A stretch of DNA of 64,000 bases, taken from positions 1-64,000 of the forward strand of contig CP047423.1 of the NCBI GenBank assembly GCA_014058405.1. Direction: 5' to 3'. Positions 46,175 to 55,304 of the stretch are shown here, piece after piece (within the stretch, counting starts at the first letter, position 1; the number at the start of each line of letters is the position of its first letter). The stretch comes from Candidatus Nitrospira kreftii (GTDB lineage Bacteria > Nitrospirota > Nitrospiria > Nitrospirales > Nitrospiraceae). Both the position numbers and the translations under genes were made by a program. The notes under the pieces were generated by a model. The model did not search any database and was not told the origin of the DNA. It was given only the letters and a program-made list of their open reading frames with translations.

Positions 46175-46642
46175 TGGCCGACCGGCTAACACTTGCGAGG
46201 CGCACCGCTCGCGCCCGTAACCTGTCACTCTCGCTGCTATACCTCTCCGGTCCGCCGGTTTCCGGCCTCTGCCGCCTGTTTCCTCTGTGACCTGTGCGGT
46301 GCCTCTCCTCCTTGCGTGAGAGAGTCCCCTTCACTTCACACAAGGAGGAACACCATGGCGACCAACCAGCAATTCAAACGACCGGCGACCACGCTGCGAT
46401 GTGGGAACATCAAGGCCACGATCTGGCAGAATGTGAGTGAGAACGGCCCGTTCTTCGCCACGACCTTCTCTCGACCATTCAAGGATCGCTCTGGTGCCTG
46501 GCATAACGGCACCTCGTTCGGTCTCAATGACCTGTGAAGGCGCTCATGAACGTCGCCTTCGAGGCCAAGGAGTGGATGGCCGCTCATGCCTTGAAGTGCT
46601 GAGCCGCTTCACAGGGAAGCCTCCGGCCATCCGGGGACTTCC
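46175..46642 (+). repeat. Leader-gene-terminator cassette, copy 1
   Basis: Copy with leader (GGCGC-loop-GCGCC hairpin; CCTCTCCTCCTTGCGTGAGAGAG), ribosome-binding site ACACAAGGAGGA, gene and the terminal hairpin GGAAGCCTCCGGCC/GGGGACTTCC. It is closely related over its full length to copies at 48,088, 57,131 and 61,873, all in the same orientation. Confidence 0.85.
46355..46602 (+). pseudogene. Cassette protein, copy 1, interrupted
   Basis: Starts MATNQQFKRPATTLRCGNIK like the intact copy at 48,249 and is nearly identical to it up to codon 60, where CTG TGA replaces CTC GAA and an extra base shifts the frame. The remaining codons (ALMNVAFEAKEW, AAHALKC) are readable only in the +1 frame and end at 46,602. 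The protein would be 60 residues instead of 81; because the break removes the C-terminal helix, it is probably inactive. Confidence 0.75.
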
Positions 46643-46720
46643 TGCCAATCATGGGCGATAACCGTCTAGTTAATGCTCGGTCTCGATGACTGGATGCGCG
46701 GGTCACCTTCGCTTGTTAGG

Positions 46721-47818
46721 TTAAAGAGTGAATGGCGCGGCTGATGCTTTGAACGTATAGCGTCGTCTGGCTAGCTTTAAACCTAAGGCCGTCAAAACAA
46801 TGTAAGGCCAGATGAAAAGGCGCAATGCTGTCATTGCGTCAGATTTTCCCTCTCCCTTCAGCTCGTCTTTAGTTTTATTAAACCCAACGATGCGCTTTTT
46901 AAGGCTCTCCTCTTCTTCGTTCAAGATAGGCTGGATACTGTCACTATCCCATGCCTTGACCAAAAGGTTCGTGAAATCACTCATGGGTATTGAAACCATG
47001 TTCAAACCTAGCTTTGTTTTGGCCATGTCACTTGGCACTGACTTCAAAACCTCAATCAAATCCTTTGGGTGATTCGCGTTCTTTAGAATATATATCTTCC
47101 TCAAGTTAACCTTCGCCTCTTCTATCTGCTTCTTAGCATCTGCAGAACAGTCCTTCTTTGCCCAATATTGCTCTTCTGCTCTACGAATAGAACGTTCTGT
47201 GTCGAATGTTGATCGCTGCGGTCGTCTGAATTCATTCTTGAAATGTTCGGTCTCCAGCCTACTTAGGATTTCCCACCTTTCTTTGTCACACTGTGCTACC
47301 CATTCCTCTGCCTTTATTCCGTTTATTGTGTTCTGTGCATTATCAACATCAACGGATGCGCTGGCCTTTTTTATGGACTCGAATATTTTGCGAGGGGAGT
47401 CGACAAAACTTTTCTCCATTACGGGACGACGTTCCAGAAAACGCTCTAGATTGGTAGTGGCCTCCATAAGATTCATATCTATGTGAAACAACTTTCGATC
47501 GTTGTTGGCAGCCACGAAAAATAGTACTACTCCAATGGCTGCGAGAGAGTAATACCAAAAGTCTACCTTATGCGATGGCAATGCTGACCAGACGAATGGA
47601 AAGCCCAAGGAGTACACGAAAACAATAAATCCAAAAAGACAAATGCGGGATTCGTCGTTGGTTGGCCAGAAGAACAGACACACAACGCCCAATACGGTGA
47701 GAATGAATAAGAATAGCAAGATGTCCTTGTCAAAGATATATACCGTATTCCGGTTACTATTTAGTTGATTAGCTGTTCCAGCAGTTGGAGCCGAGGCGTT
47801 CAGCGACTGTCCATTCAT
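46721..47818 (-). CDS. Multi-span membrane protein with long soluble middle domain
   Basis: 365 residues from ATG 47,818 (GGAGG upstream). Three membrane helices occupy about residues 30-100 (LLFLFILTVLGVVCLFFW, ICLFGFIVFVYSLGFPFVW, YYSLAAIGVVLFFVA), then a highly charged 220-residue domain with coiled-coil character, and a fourth helix near the C-terminus (LFIWPYIVLTALGL). The family is not recognised. It is the only gene between cassette copies 1 and 2 and is AT-richer than the restriction genes, suggesting separate acquisition. Role unknown. Confidence 0.7.
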   Translation of the reverse strand: MNGQSLNASAPTAGTANQLNSNRNTVYIFDKDILLFLFILTVLGVVCLFFWPTNDESRICLFGFIVFVYSLGFPFVWSALPSHKVDFWYYSLAAIGVVLFFVAANNDRKLFHIDMNLMEATTNLERFLERRPVMEKSFVDSPRKIFESIKKASASVDVDNAQNTINGIKAEEWVAQCDKERWEILSRLETEHFKNEFRRPQRSTFDTERSIRRAEEQYWAKKDCSADAKKQIEEAKVNLRKIYILKNANHPKDLIEVLKSVPSDMAKTKLGLNMVSIPMSDFTNLLVKAWDSDSIQPILNEEEESLKKRIVGFNKTKDELKGEGKSDAMTALRLFIWPYIVLTALGLKLARRRYTFKASAAPFTL

Positions 47819-48087
47819 TTCACATACCTCCAATCACACTCATTACCATCGCCGCTCAGTAAAGATGAACTTTACCGTTGCAATAGCGAAAGGATAAATT
47901 GCCTGCTAATCAATGCGCGAACAATTTTCCGTGAGAATCTGTTCTTTTGAGGGAGTGAATGGTAAACGGTTATAGGGCCTCAGGCAACCACAGCTTGAAC
48001 ATCACTCGTAGTGGCCAAGGCAGCATCATAGAATAGGTAACGATGGGCAGTCAGTTGTGGCAAATCCGTCGGCCCACCTGTCAGACT

Positions 48088-48535
48088 CTGCGAGGCGCAC
48101 CGCTCGCGCCAGTCCATTGTCACTCTCGCTGCTTAGCCTCTCTGGTCCGCCGGTTCCTGCCTTTGCCTCCTGTTTCCTCTGTGACCTGTGCAGTGCCTCT
48201 CCTCCTCACGTGAGAGAGTCACCTTCATTCACACAAGGAGGAAACACCATGGCGACCAACCAACAATCCAAACGACCGGCAACGACGCTGCGATGTGGCA
48301 ACATCAAGGCGACGGTCCGGCAGAATCTGAGCGAGAACGGACCGTTCTTCGCCACGACCTTCTCCCGACCGTTCAAGGATCAATCCGGTGCCTGGCACAA
48401 CGGCACCTCATTCGGGCTCAATGACCTCGAAGCGCTCATGAATGTCGCCTTTGAGGCGAAGGAGTGGATTAACGCTCATGCACTGAAGCGCTAAGCCGCT
48501 TCAGATGGAAGCCTCCGGCCCTCAGGGAGCTTCCC
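48088..48535 (+). repeat. Leader-gene-terminator cassette, copy 2 (intact)
   Basis: Most complete copy: leader with GGCGCACCGCTCGCGCC hairpin, CCTCTCCTCCTCACGTGAGAGAG hairpin whose CCTCCT can pair with the AAGGAGG ribosome-binding site, gene, and end hairpin GGAAGCCTCCGGCC/AGGGAGCTTCC. Confidence 0.85.
48249..48494 (+). CDS. Cassette protein, intact 81-residue copy
   Basis: 81 residues: a basic start (MATNQQSKRPATTLRCGNIKA), three predicted beta strands (TVRQNLSENGPFFATTFSRP, SGAWHNGTSFGL) and a C-terminal helix (DLEALMNVAFEAKEWINAHA). Small proteins with this GNIKATxW...GPFFATTFSR...SFGLNDLEAL pattern recur in plasmids and islands, possibly single-stranded nucleic-acid binders of the PC4-like fold, but no function can be claimed. 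The start has a near-perfect AAGGAGG. It is the reference for the three damaged copies. Confidence 0.8.
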   Translation: MATNQQSKRPATTLRCGNIKATVRQNLSENGPFFATTFSRPFKDQSGAWHNGTSFGLNDLEALMNVAFEAKEWINAHALKR

Positions 48536-49035
48536 CCAGCGCTTTGCTGTGGCCATGCGATCGTTCCACTGTAGTGGGCCAACGTCTGAACCAAGGAGTT
48601 CTTCGCTTGAAGTGTCCCCATGCATCTGCGTGGGGAAGACGCTGAACTGATCACCCAATCGGGTAGGTTTTTGTGCCTTTGACAGCAGTCAATCTCGCGG
48701 AGATTACACCCTGAAGAGAGGCCAATGTCAGGAAAATAAAGGAGTATAGCCAACGACGAGACTTGAGGCTAACAACAATTACGATCCAAAACCTCAAGTA
48801 AATTAAGGAGTGCCGGAGATGCAATTTGCAAGACCATCAGGGATATGTACATGTACTTCATACAGCCTCGCTTTTGTAACAAGAGCCGTGATTTCATTCA
48901 TTAGAATATCTCAGAAATGTTAAAGATGCAATTAGCCAATCTTCTGATCGTAAGTCTTTGATTTATTTTCCAGTAGAAAGTTGTGTTCAGAATATACTCT
49001 CCGCAATACGTCCTCTCAGGAATAAGGACTTTTTG
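48536..49035. other. Gene-free AT-rich stretch between cassette 2 and the protease module
   Basis: 500 bases with no coding frame that has a ribosome-binding site or family features and no hairpin terminator for the minus-strand module. The composition drifts from GC-balanced cassette sequence to AT-rich, marking the cargo boundary. Confidence 0.5.
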
Positions 49036-50967
49036 TTAGTCTGTGAAGACGCCTTTCCGGTAATCCTTGATTCTCAGCTGACGCCACTTGTCTAGCGCTT
49101 GAAGTTTTTCGCTATCCTCCCACCAAGAGAAGAGATCATTTCCACATCTACATCGAGAGGGAATATGATTGAACTTGTTCCAATAAGCAATACGTTCTGT
49201 CCCTGAATGCCAGTGAGGGACGACATACTTCCCCCATAGTAATGTGCGATCAAGTGCCTTGACAGTGGTTTGCAATTCTTTCCGAGAGCGCGCTGTTGCT
49301 ACTCGTTCTATAAGCGCATCGATATTTTTGTCATTGATCCCAATGGGATTTTTCAGGCCGTCGTCTTTTGCATCGGCGTAGCGGGATCCCCATAGCTCTC
49401 GCTGTTCAACTCCAGGTGAAGCGCTCTGACCAATAACTATAGCGGCAAGATCAAAACTACGTGTAGCTTTCTTTGATTTGAACACTCCCAAAGGAACGGC
49501 AGAAATGTCTACCATGATTCCAAGACGTTCCAAATTTTGTGCAAAAATAATAGTGGGGTAATCGAGTCCTCTACCAGCTCGAATCAGAATTTCTAGCCGA
49601 ATAGGCTGGTTACCAGGAGTATATAGTTGCCCCTCACGGTAAGAATATTTACCGCGATTCAGTAGTCTTGCAGCGTCCATGAGATTTCTCGTATTATCAC
49701 CCGAACCATCAGTGCGCGGAGCTTTGTAGGCAAAGCTCAGCAATTCCGTTGGAATTGGTTCAGGAAGACTCTTGAGTAGCTGCTGTTCCTCGCGAGATGG
49801 TGGATGACTGGTGTCAAACTCGATCGAGTTGGAGAAAAAGCTTTGGGTCCTCTTGTATTTTCCATGAAACACAGTCGCATTCAAGAATTCGAAGTCAAAG
49901 GCCAGAATTATGGCTTCCCTTAAAGTTTTATCCTGAAGAATCGGATTATGAAGATTGAAGATATAGCCCTGCATACCTTCTGACTTGCTTGATGGAAGTT
50001 CTTCAAGAGATACCATTCCGACTTGTGCTTCTGGTGAAGAGGAGAGAGTGATCCAGTTGTGCGTAATGGTTTCATTTCTGAAATCATGGCCTTGCACCCT
50101 AAAGTCCTCCAAAGAATCTTCCATCGTATCGTAGAACTTTAGTGTGATTTGGTTAAAGTTATACCTACCTCTGTTTAGGAAATGAGCTTGGCCCCAATAG
50201 TCCTCTACCCGCTCCAATGTAATGCTTGCAGGGGAAGCGCTATCGAACTGAGTGATGCGGTAAGGACCGCTGACTCCTCCAAAGTCCGAGGGGGCAAGGA
50301 GCTTTCTAGTTTGGGCCATGCGTTCCCAGAAATGCTCTGAAAATAAAGGCATTTCCCCTACAATCCACGGGAGTTCCTTTACGTGTGGCTTCGTAAAGTA
50401 AAACTTTATGACGTTGTCCGTGATAGCCTCCGCCCGTAGGACATCTTGATAGTAATCGCTGTAACGATATCCATAGCTAGACCCCCTCTCCTTGAGGAGG
50501 GTAAAAGAAAAAACGACGTCACGAGCGGTAATGTTTGTGCCATCATGCCATTTAGCATCGCGCCGTATGGTAAAAAGTACCCAAGAAATGTCTTTCGGAG
50601 TTGTGACACTTTCGGCCACCAACCCATATTGTACAAGAGGATCGTCCTTTGGTGATCTCATGAGGGAATCAGTAACCAGCTCGATGGCAACTGTAGATAT
50701 TGGATCCTTTCCGTCCAGGGGAAAGGGGTCCAGAGTTGGTACTTTTTCTAGTATTGGGAATCTTAAGTGCCCACCTTTGGGAGCTTTGGGGTTTGCATGC
50801 GCCAGATGTTTGTGTGTTCTGCTGTAAACCGGCGCCTTGCTTTCATCTAATCTGTAATAGTAATTAGTCAGATTTGGATCGGCTGCATGGATCAACCTGA
50901 CGTAAACCAAAGCCATGCCCAATGCAACTAAGAAGAGCAATTTCCTATGAGGGGGTGTGACCAACAT
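49036..50967 (-). CDS. YejA-like periplasmic peptide-binding protein (SBP family 5)
   Basis: 643 residues from ATG 50,967 with a signal peptide (RKLLFLVALGMALVYVRLIHA then ADPN). Typical SBP_bac_5 motifs: HLAHANPKAPKGGHLRFPILEKVPTLDPF, ESVTTPKDISWVLFTIRRDAKWHDGTNITARDVVFSF, and a hinge/lobe arrangement over the full length. Closest in layout to YejA, which delivers microcin C and peptides to the YejBEF transporter, but no permease or ATPase genes accompany it. Last gene of the exported module; it may bind peptides released by the two proteases upstream. The start is uncertain: a TTG lies 12 bases upstream. Confidence 0.85.
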   Translation of the reverse strand: MLVTPPHRKLLFLVALGMALVYVRLIHAADPNLTNYYYRLDESKAPVYSRTHKHLAHANPKAPKGGHLRFPILEKVPTLDPFPLDGKDPISTVAIELVTDSLMRSPKDDPLVQYGLVAESVTTPKDISWVLFTIRRDAKWHDGTNITARDVVFSFTLLKERGSSYGYRYSDYYQDVLRAEAITDNVIKFYFTKPHVKELPWIVGEMPLFSEHFWERMAQTRKLLAPSDFGGVSGPYRITQFDSASPASITLERVEDYWGQAHFLNRGRYNFNQITLKFYDTMEDSLEDFRVQGHDFRNETITHNWITLSSSPEAQVGMVSLEELPSSKSEGMQGYIFNLHNPILQDKTLREAIILAFDFEFLNATVFHGKYKRTQSFFSNSIEFDTSHPPSREEQQLLKSLPEPIPTELLSFAYKAPRTDGSGDNTRNLMDAARLLNRGKYSYREGQLYTPGNQPIRLEILIRAGRGLDYPTIIFAQNLERLGIMVDISAVPLGVFKSKKATRSFDLAAIVIGQSASPGVEQRELWGSRYADAKDDGLKNPIGINDKNIDALIERVATARSRKELQTTVKALDRTLLWGKYVVPHWHSGTERIAYWNKFNHIPSRCRCGNDLFSWWEDSEKLQALDKWRQLRIKDYRKGVFTD

Positions 50968-51039
50968 GATATCAATCAATTGTTCCGGAGAGTTCAGTTC
51001 TTGTGCTTTTTAGTCTCTCTCCTTCTAATGTGACGATCC

Positions 51040-52326
51040 CTATGGTGTGAAAGTATCGCGTGGTGTTGTGAGCGATCCGGCGTTCATTTCTCTTAAGAGA
51101 TTCAGCTTCTTCTTGGCAATCTTGGCAGACTTATCGTGTCTCAAGTCAGCCAAGATTGCTGAAAGGTGAACAGCTTTGTTGGTCTTGTCGCAATCTCCAG
51201 CTTCGGTTCTCTGATGCCCCAAATGATGAATGCCAACGAGGTAGCCGTCTCTATCGAACACTGGTGCGCCAGAACTTCCACCTTCCGTGTCGCAACTGTG
51301 GGAGAAATCTATGGGTGCGTTCGTAGTGCCTGTATGTACGGGATTTCGTATATGGCAGGTAGGCCCAGACGAAACTTGTTTCTTCCGACCTTCTGGATGG
51401 TGAATTAGCACAGTTTCTTCCGTAGCTATCACGCGCGCCGCCAAAGCGGCTGGCCTTGGTAGATAGCTCGAGCTGATTGGCGCAATTCTTAGTATTGCGT
51501 AGTCTCGATCCTCACTCTTTGCTTCAACCTGCACTACTCGAAACTCGCTAAGTCTTGTGCTCTGATCCCATGCAAGGTCGATAATCGCATTGGAATAAAT
51601 GGAGGGTTGCCAATAGCTCTCAGCAACCATGTCTGGAAGCCCACCGCAATGCCAATTAGTAAGAAATAGATGCTCAGTTATTGCGATGCCTGAACATATC
51701 CAGGAATTCTTGTTGTGCCCCATCAGCATGATGCCTGTGCCTTCTCCGAGTTGTTGGTAGAAGAGGTCACTAGTCTCTATATCTTTCCACTCATCATCAG
51801 GCGCCCGGAGATCCTTTCTGGAGTGATAAGTCCTGAGGGCTTCTTTCGGCATTATGAGTACAGATTCAATTGAAAGCTGTGGGTCTCCCCGTGAAGGACC
51901 CAATCCCCTAGTGCCAGCCAGGATTGTTGTAATAACATTCCCCTTGATTCTGTTTGACCAAAGCGCAGTCACGTCCTTGTCGAAATCTTCAGGAACGAAT
52001 GACTGGATAAGCTGGTCTCGCTCGTCATAGAGGGCGAGATGCCAGTTAGTAACCTTCTTATTGTTAAGCTTTACAAGGACTCTCACGTGATCAAGAGGGA
52101 CATCGTTGGTTGCGATCGGGTGATTGCGTCGACCGTAATCTATTTTCGTTCCCATTGGTTTGCGAATGCGACTGCCAAATTCGGTCACTACTTTGGCGGA
52201 AAACTGGCATGAATCAAGTCGTTCGGCCAATGTGGGGCTTGTGAATGACAGGATCAACAGTACGGTAACTAGTAATGCCATTGGTTGAGGTGGAAGCCTA
52301 ACCTGTAGAGCAACTCGATGATACAT
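51040..52326 (-). CDS. Secreted trypsin-like serine protease
   Basis: 428 residues. An N-terminal signal peptide (ALLVTVLLILSFTSPTLAE, about residues 17-35), a unique 150-residue N-domain and a chymotrypsin-fold domain with the triad H226 (LTNWHC), D275 (EDRDYAILRI) and S352 (EGGSSGAP in place of GDSGGP). The active-site triad is intact. Cysteines near the triad (C211, C227, C324, C345) should form disulfides, supporting export. The 29-base overlap with the upstream fusion protease and 72-base distance to the peptide-binding protein point to one operon. Confidence 0.85.
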   Translation of the reverse strand: MYHRVALQVRLPPQPMALLVTVLLILSFTSPTLAERLDSCQFSAKVVTEFGSRIRKPMGTKIDYGRRNHPIATNDVPLDHVRVLVKLNNKKVTNWHLALYDERDQLIQSFVPEDFDKDVTALWSNRIKGNVITTILAGTRGLGPSRGDPQLSIESVLIMPKEALRTYHSRKDLRAPDDEWKDIETSDLFYQQLGEGTGIMLMGHNKNSWICSGIAITEHLFLTNWHCGGLPDMVAESYWQPSIYSNAIIDLAWDQSTRLSEFRVVQVEAKSEDRDYAILRIAPISSSYLPRPAALAARVIATEETVLIHHPEGRKKQVSSGPTCHIRNPVHTGTTNAPIDFSHSCDTEGGSSGAPVFDRDGYLVGIHHLGHQRTEAGDCDKTNKAVHLSAILADLRHDKSAKIAKKKLNLLREMNAGSLTTPRDTFTP

Positions 52327-55294
52327 TACCTATTCCATTCGTGCCTTTGACAAAAATGTCATCGATCTGTTCAAGAGCCAGTTCTCGTTTTTCATTTTCT
52401 AACTCCACCTCAACGAACTTCCTATTGTAAGGGCTTCCATTTGAACCGAGAGAAACAAGCATCGGTCGTCCTCTTATGATGGCACTACGGAATTGCTTCT
52501 GATTTACCTCTCTAACTTTTCTCCAGACGAACCATGTGGACTTCCCTGAATCTGTTTTTGGCCCTCTCTTTATTCGTAGAATATCTGCAGTGGACTGATT
52601 GATGCCCTCCTGGCTATCCAGCCTAACCTGGTCAACAAGCTTGATTAATGGCGTACACCACGAATGAATATCAATCTGCCGATACTCAGCGTCGCCTTTT
52701 ACTTTTAACCAAGACGCGTCAGGCCTTAGTGTCGCCAATGAAGGGTCAACGATTCCACCAGAAATATTGATCGGGGTCAAAAGATGTGGGCTAGCAGACG
52801 TAATCAATCTGCTCTTCACCAGGTCTGGGCGTGTGTAAAAGTCCGGATAGTGTGTCATCATGAGTGCGGCTACGCCTGCTACGTAGGCGGCTGCCTGCGA
52901 GCTTCCACCGGCAACAGAATAGTCGTCTAGATAAGTGAGACCTGGTATTCTGTCCCCCGGTGCAGCGAGATGGATTAGATGGTCTTGACGAGCAATATAC
53001 ATACTGGGCAGCAGGCTTGCCCGTTTAAGATCTTTGCAGTTCACACATGCAGTAACCACTATCACATTATCCAGAAGGCCTAAATTACTAGGCAAGTTTT
53101 TAGGATCGTATGGATCCAAGAGGACGAAATCATCCCCATTTTGGTTGTGCGCATTAGCTGCCACCACAAGCACATTGTGACGTGTGAATGCGTTTGCCAG
53201 CGGATTGAGTTCTTCTGGCGATTTGTCGGCATGTGGCTGAGAGGTGGAGGGTATGAGTTTGGCTGCGAGTAATACAAGGTGTTTGCGTCCGTCTGAGTTA
53301 AATAAATCCAGTTCGTGAAAAAAGTGATCGGGCGGAGGTTCTTTGTCATACTCCGATAGTTTGTAGGACGCTATCCGTGAGGTTGGAGATAACCCGATAA
53401 GTCTGATCTGACTTGCGATAATTCCGGCCATATGAGTGCTATGAGCGCGTTGATCGAAGGTCCTCTCTTCATCTTCTTTACAAAGTAATCTCGTTTGGTT
53501 GGGATTTAATGAGGCAAGGGCCTCGGCTTGAATGTTGCTCCATGAATCAGTCCCAGGGGTTTCTATTACTTCTTGTACGGCTCGTTCAATATCTCTGTGG
53601 TACTGCAAAGGGACATCGAAGATATGGACATTTACAACTCGGTTTGAAGCACTGGTTGTTCTTTTTGTACCAAACCATCGCTCATTCTGATGGAACGTCA
53701 ACAGGGCATAATCGCCAACTTCCAGTGGGAGTTTCTGTTTCTTATTGCAGGCCTCGAAGAAGGATCTTGGGTCAACCAAACGACGTTGGCTCCGTCGCAA
53801 GTTGGGTCGGCTTTCTTCGGCGGAGGGACTTAGAGTTTTCGAGGTTCTATTGGCGCCACTTCTGTGCTGGACTAGCTGCGTATTTTGTGGATGCGCGACC
53901 CCGACCTCTCGGCTGGCGGTGAGGAGGGTATGTCTAAATTGAGGCACTGACGCTGCAATCATATAATGATCAATAGGACCACGATGATGGCCACGCTTAG
54001 AGCGGTAATACACTTTACAAGTCGTGTCTCGTAAAATAGTAGGGCTAGCTCCAGTGTTCAAGTCACATTCGAAATGATTGGCATGTGTGTGCGGCATGCC
54101 CTTCTTTTGTGGAGGGGGAATGCTATTCCCATAAAGGAGTTTATGGCCTACCTTGTCGCTTTCCTGGAATTTAAAGTCCATACGCGCCTTCCCTGCGCAG
54201 AACGAATGCATCACGGAATTTGGATTATATGGCGTTAATTCTATCCAGTTTCCGTCCAGTTCTATGCAACCTTGGGTCTTGTTTACCTCCTCATGCAGGT
54301 ATCCTAGGATATGGCCCAGTTCATGCCGAAATAGTCCCGTTTGGTCGTGTGCGGTATTGAAGAAGCTGTTTGATACATCAACGTAGCGCCGACCCTCTTC
54401 CTCTGGGAAGAAAGCAAGTACAATGAATGAGGGCACAGTCGATCCCTTATACCTCCTGACCACAAAGGTTCCTTTTTCTCGCGATGGGGCGGTGTTAAGT
54501 TTTGGGACATAAGTGAAGCTTATTCCGCACTCCTTACATAGATCTTGCCATTGTCTGCTAGCCTTGCAGAAGTGTTCTACAACAACGAAGTAGTCCCTTG
54601 CCCATGATATTGATTTACTCAGACTGTCTGGTTTTTCGGCACAAAGGTTTGATGCAATTGAATTGAGCGTTGAATCTTCAACCGGAGCTGAGGTTTGCTC
54701 TTCATCGAGTCGTGCAGCATTGTCTACGAATGATTTTAGGTCAATTGAGAACGTTAGTTTTCTCTCACCTGGTGTTTTTAGATAGGATGGCTTTCCATCC
54801 CGACTGGCCACCACTAGTTCTCCGGGGCTCCTCCTCAGGGCCTTTCTTTCAGAACGCGCTTTCCTCGATCGGACTTGATTTAGGTAATCTTCAACCTGGG
54901 ATTCCTTTAGTAAGAGATCTCCTTCGACAATATAAAGATTTCCATAACACGGGAGAATCTTCAGAAATTGTGTGGTGTCTTCTTGGGTAGCGCTAGGATG
55001 CGTCGCGTGTGTGATGATTCGTGAAGCTTGTTCAAGGCTAACTTTAGTTCGATTATCATCGATACAAATAGCAAAGGCTTCGATAGGGTTTGCGAGTGAG
55101 AATACAAAGCCATAGACAAATATTGACAAAAAGATGCTTTGACGGAGGGTATATAAAGAGGTGCTGCCTGCTCGACAAGCAACCAGCAGTACATATGTAA
55201 GGACACTGACAGAAGTGGTAGCCGAAGAGTCTAACCGACATGCTATTCGAGCATTGATGAACTCTACATCAAGCTTAAAAAGTAGACTCTTCAT
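52298..55294 (-). CDS. Metzincin-subtilisin fusion protease
   Basis: 998 residues from ATG 55,294. A hydrophobic segment (FLSIFVYGFVFSLANPIEAFA, about 55-75) acts as signal or anchor. A first catalytic domain has the metzincin motif HELGHILGYLHEE (H324, E325, H328, H334) and a Met-turn SVMH (M362). A second, C-terminal domain is a subtilase with D560 (VHIFDVP), H618 (AHSTHMAG), oxyanion N714 (VVAANAHN) and nucleophile S799 (AGGSSQAAAYVAG). Both active sites look complete. About 200 residues follow the Ser. The combination of the two protease classes in one chain is unusual. ATG 55,294 has GAGGGA upstream. Confidence 0.85.
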   Translation of the reverse strand: MKSLLFKLDVEFINARIACRLDSSATTSVSVLTYVLLVACRAGSTSLYTLRQSIFLSIFVYGFVFSLANPIEAFAICIDDNRTKVSLEQASRIITHATHPSATQEDTTQFLKILPCYGNLYIVEGDLLLKESQVEDYLNQVRSRKARSERKALRRSPGELVVASRDGKPSYLKTPGERKLTFSIDLKSFVDNAARLDEEQTSAPVEDSTLNSIASNLCAEKPDSLSKSISWARDYFVVVEHFCKASRQWQDLCKECGISFTYVPKLNTAPSREKGTFVVRRYKGSTVPSFIVLAFFPEEEGRRYVDVSNSFFNTAHDQTGLFRHELGHILGYLHEEVNKTQGCIELDGNWIELTPYNPNSVMHSFCAGKARMDFKFQESDKVGHKLLYGNSIPPPQKKGMPHTHANHFECDLNTGASPTILRDTTCKVYYRSKRGHHRGPIDHYMIAASVPQFRHTLLTASREVGVAHPQNTQLVQHRSGANRTSKTLSPSAEESRPNLRRSQRRLVDPRSFFEACNKKQKLPLEVGDYALLTFHQNERWFGTKRTTSASNRVVNVHIFDVPLQYHRDIERAVQEVIETPGTDSWSNIQAEALASLNPNQTRLLCKEDEERTFDQRAHSTHMAGIIASQIRLIGLSPTSRIASYKLSEYDKEPPPDHFFHELDLFNSDGRKHLVLLAAKLIPSTSQPHADKSPEELNPLANAFTRHNVLVVAANAHNQNGDDFVLLDPYDPKNLPSNLGLLDNVIVVTACVNCKDLKRASLLPSMYIARQDHLIHLAAPGDRIPGLTYLDDYSVAGGSSQAAAYVAGVAALMMTHYPDFYTRPDLVKSRLITSASPHLLTPINISGGIVDPSLATLRPDASWLKVKGDAEYRQIDIHSWCTPLIKLVDQVRLDSQEGINQSTADILRIKRGPKTDSGKSTWFVWRKVREVNQKQFRSAIIRGRPMLVSLGSNGSPYNRKFVEVELENEKRELALEQIDDIFVKGTNGIGNVSSSCSTG

Positions 55295-55304
55295 AGTCCG
55301 TCCC

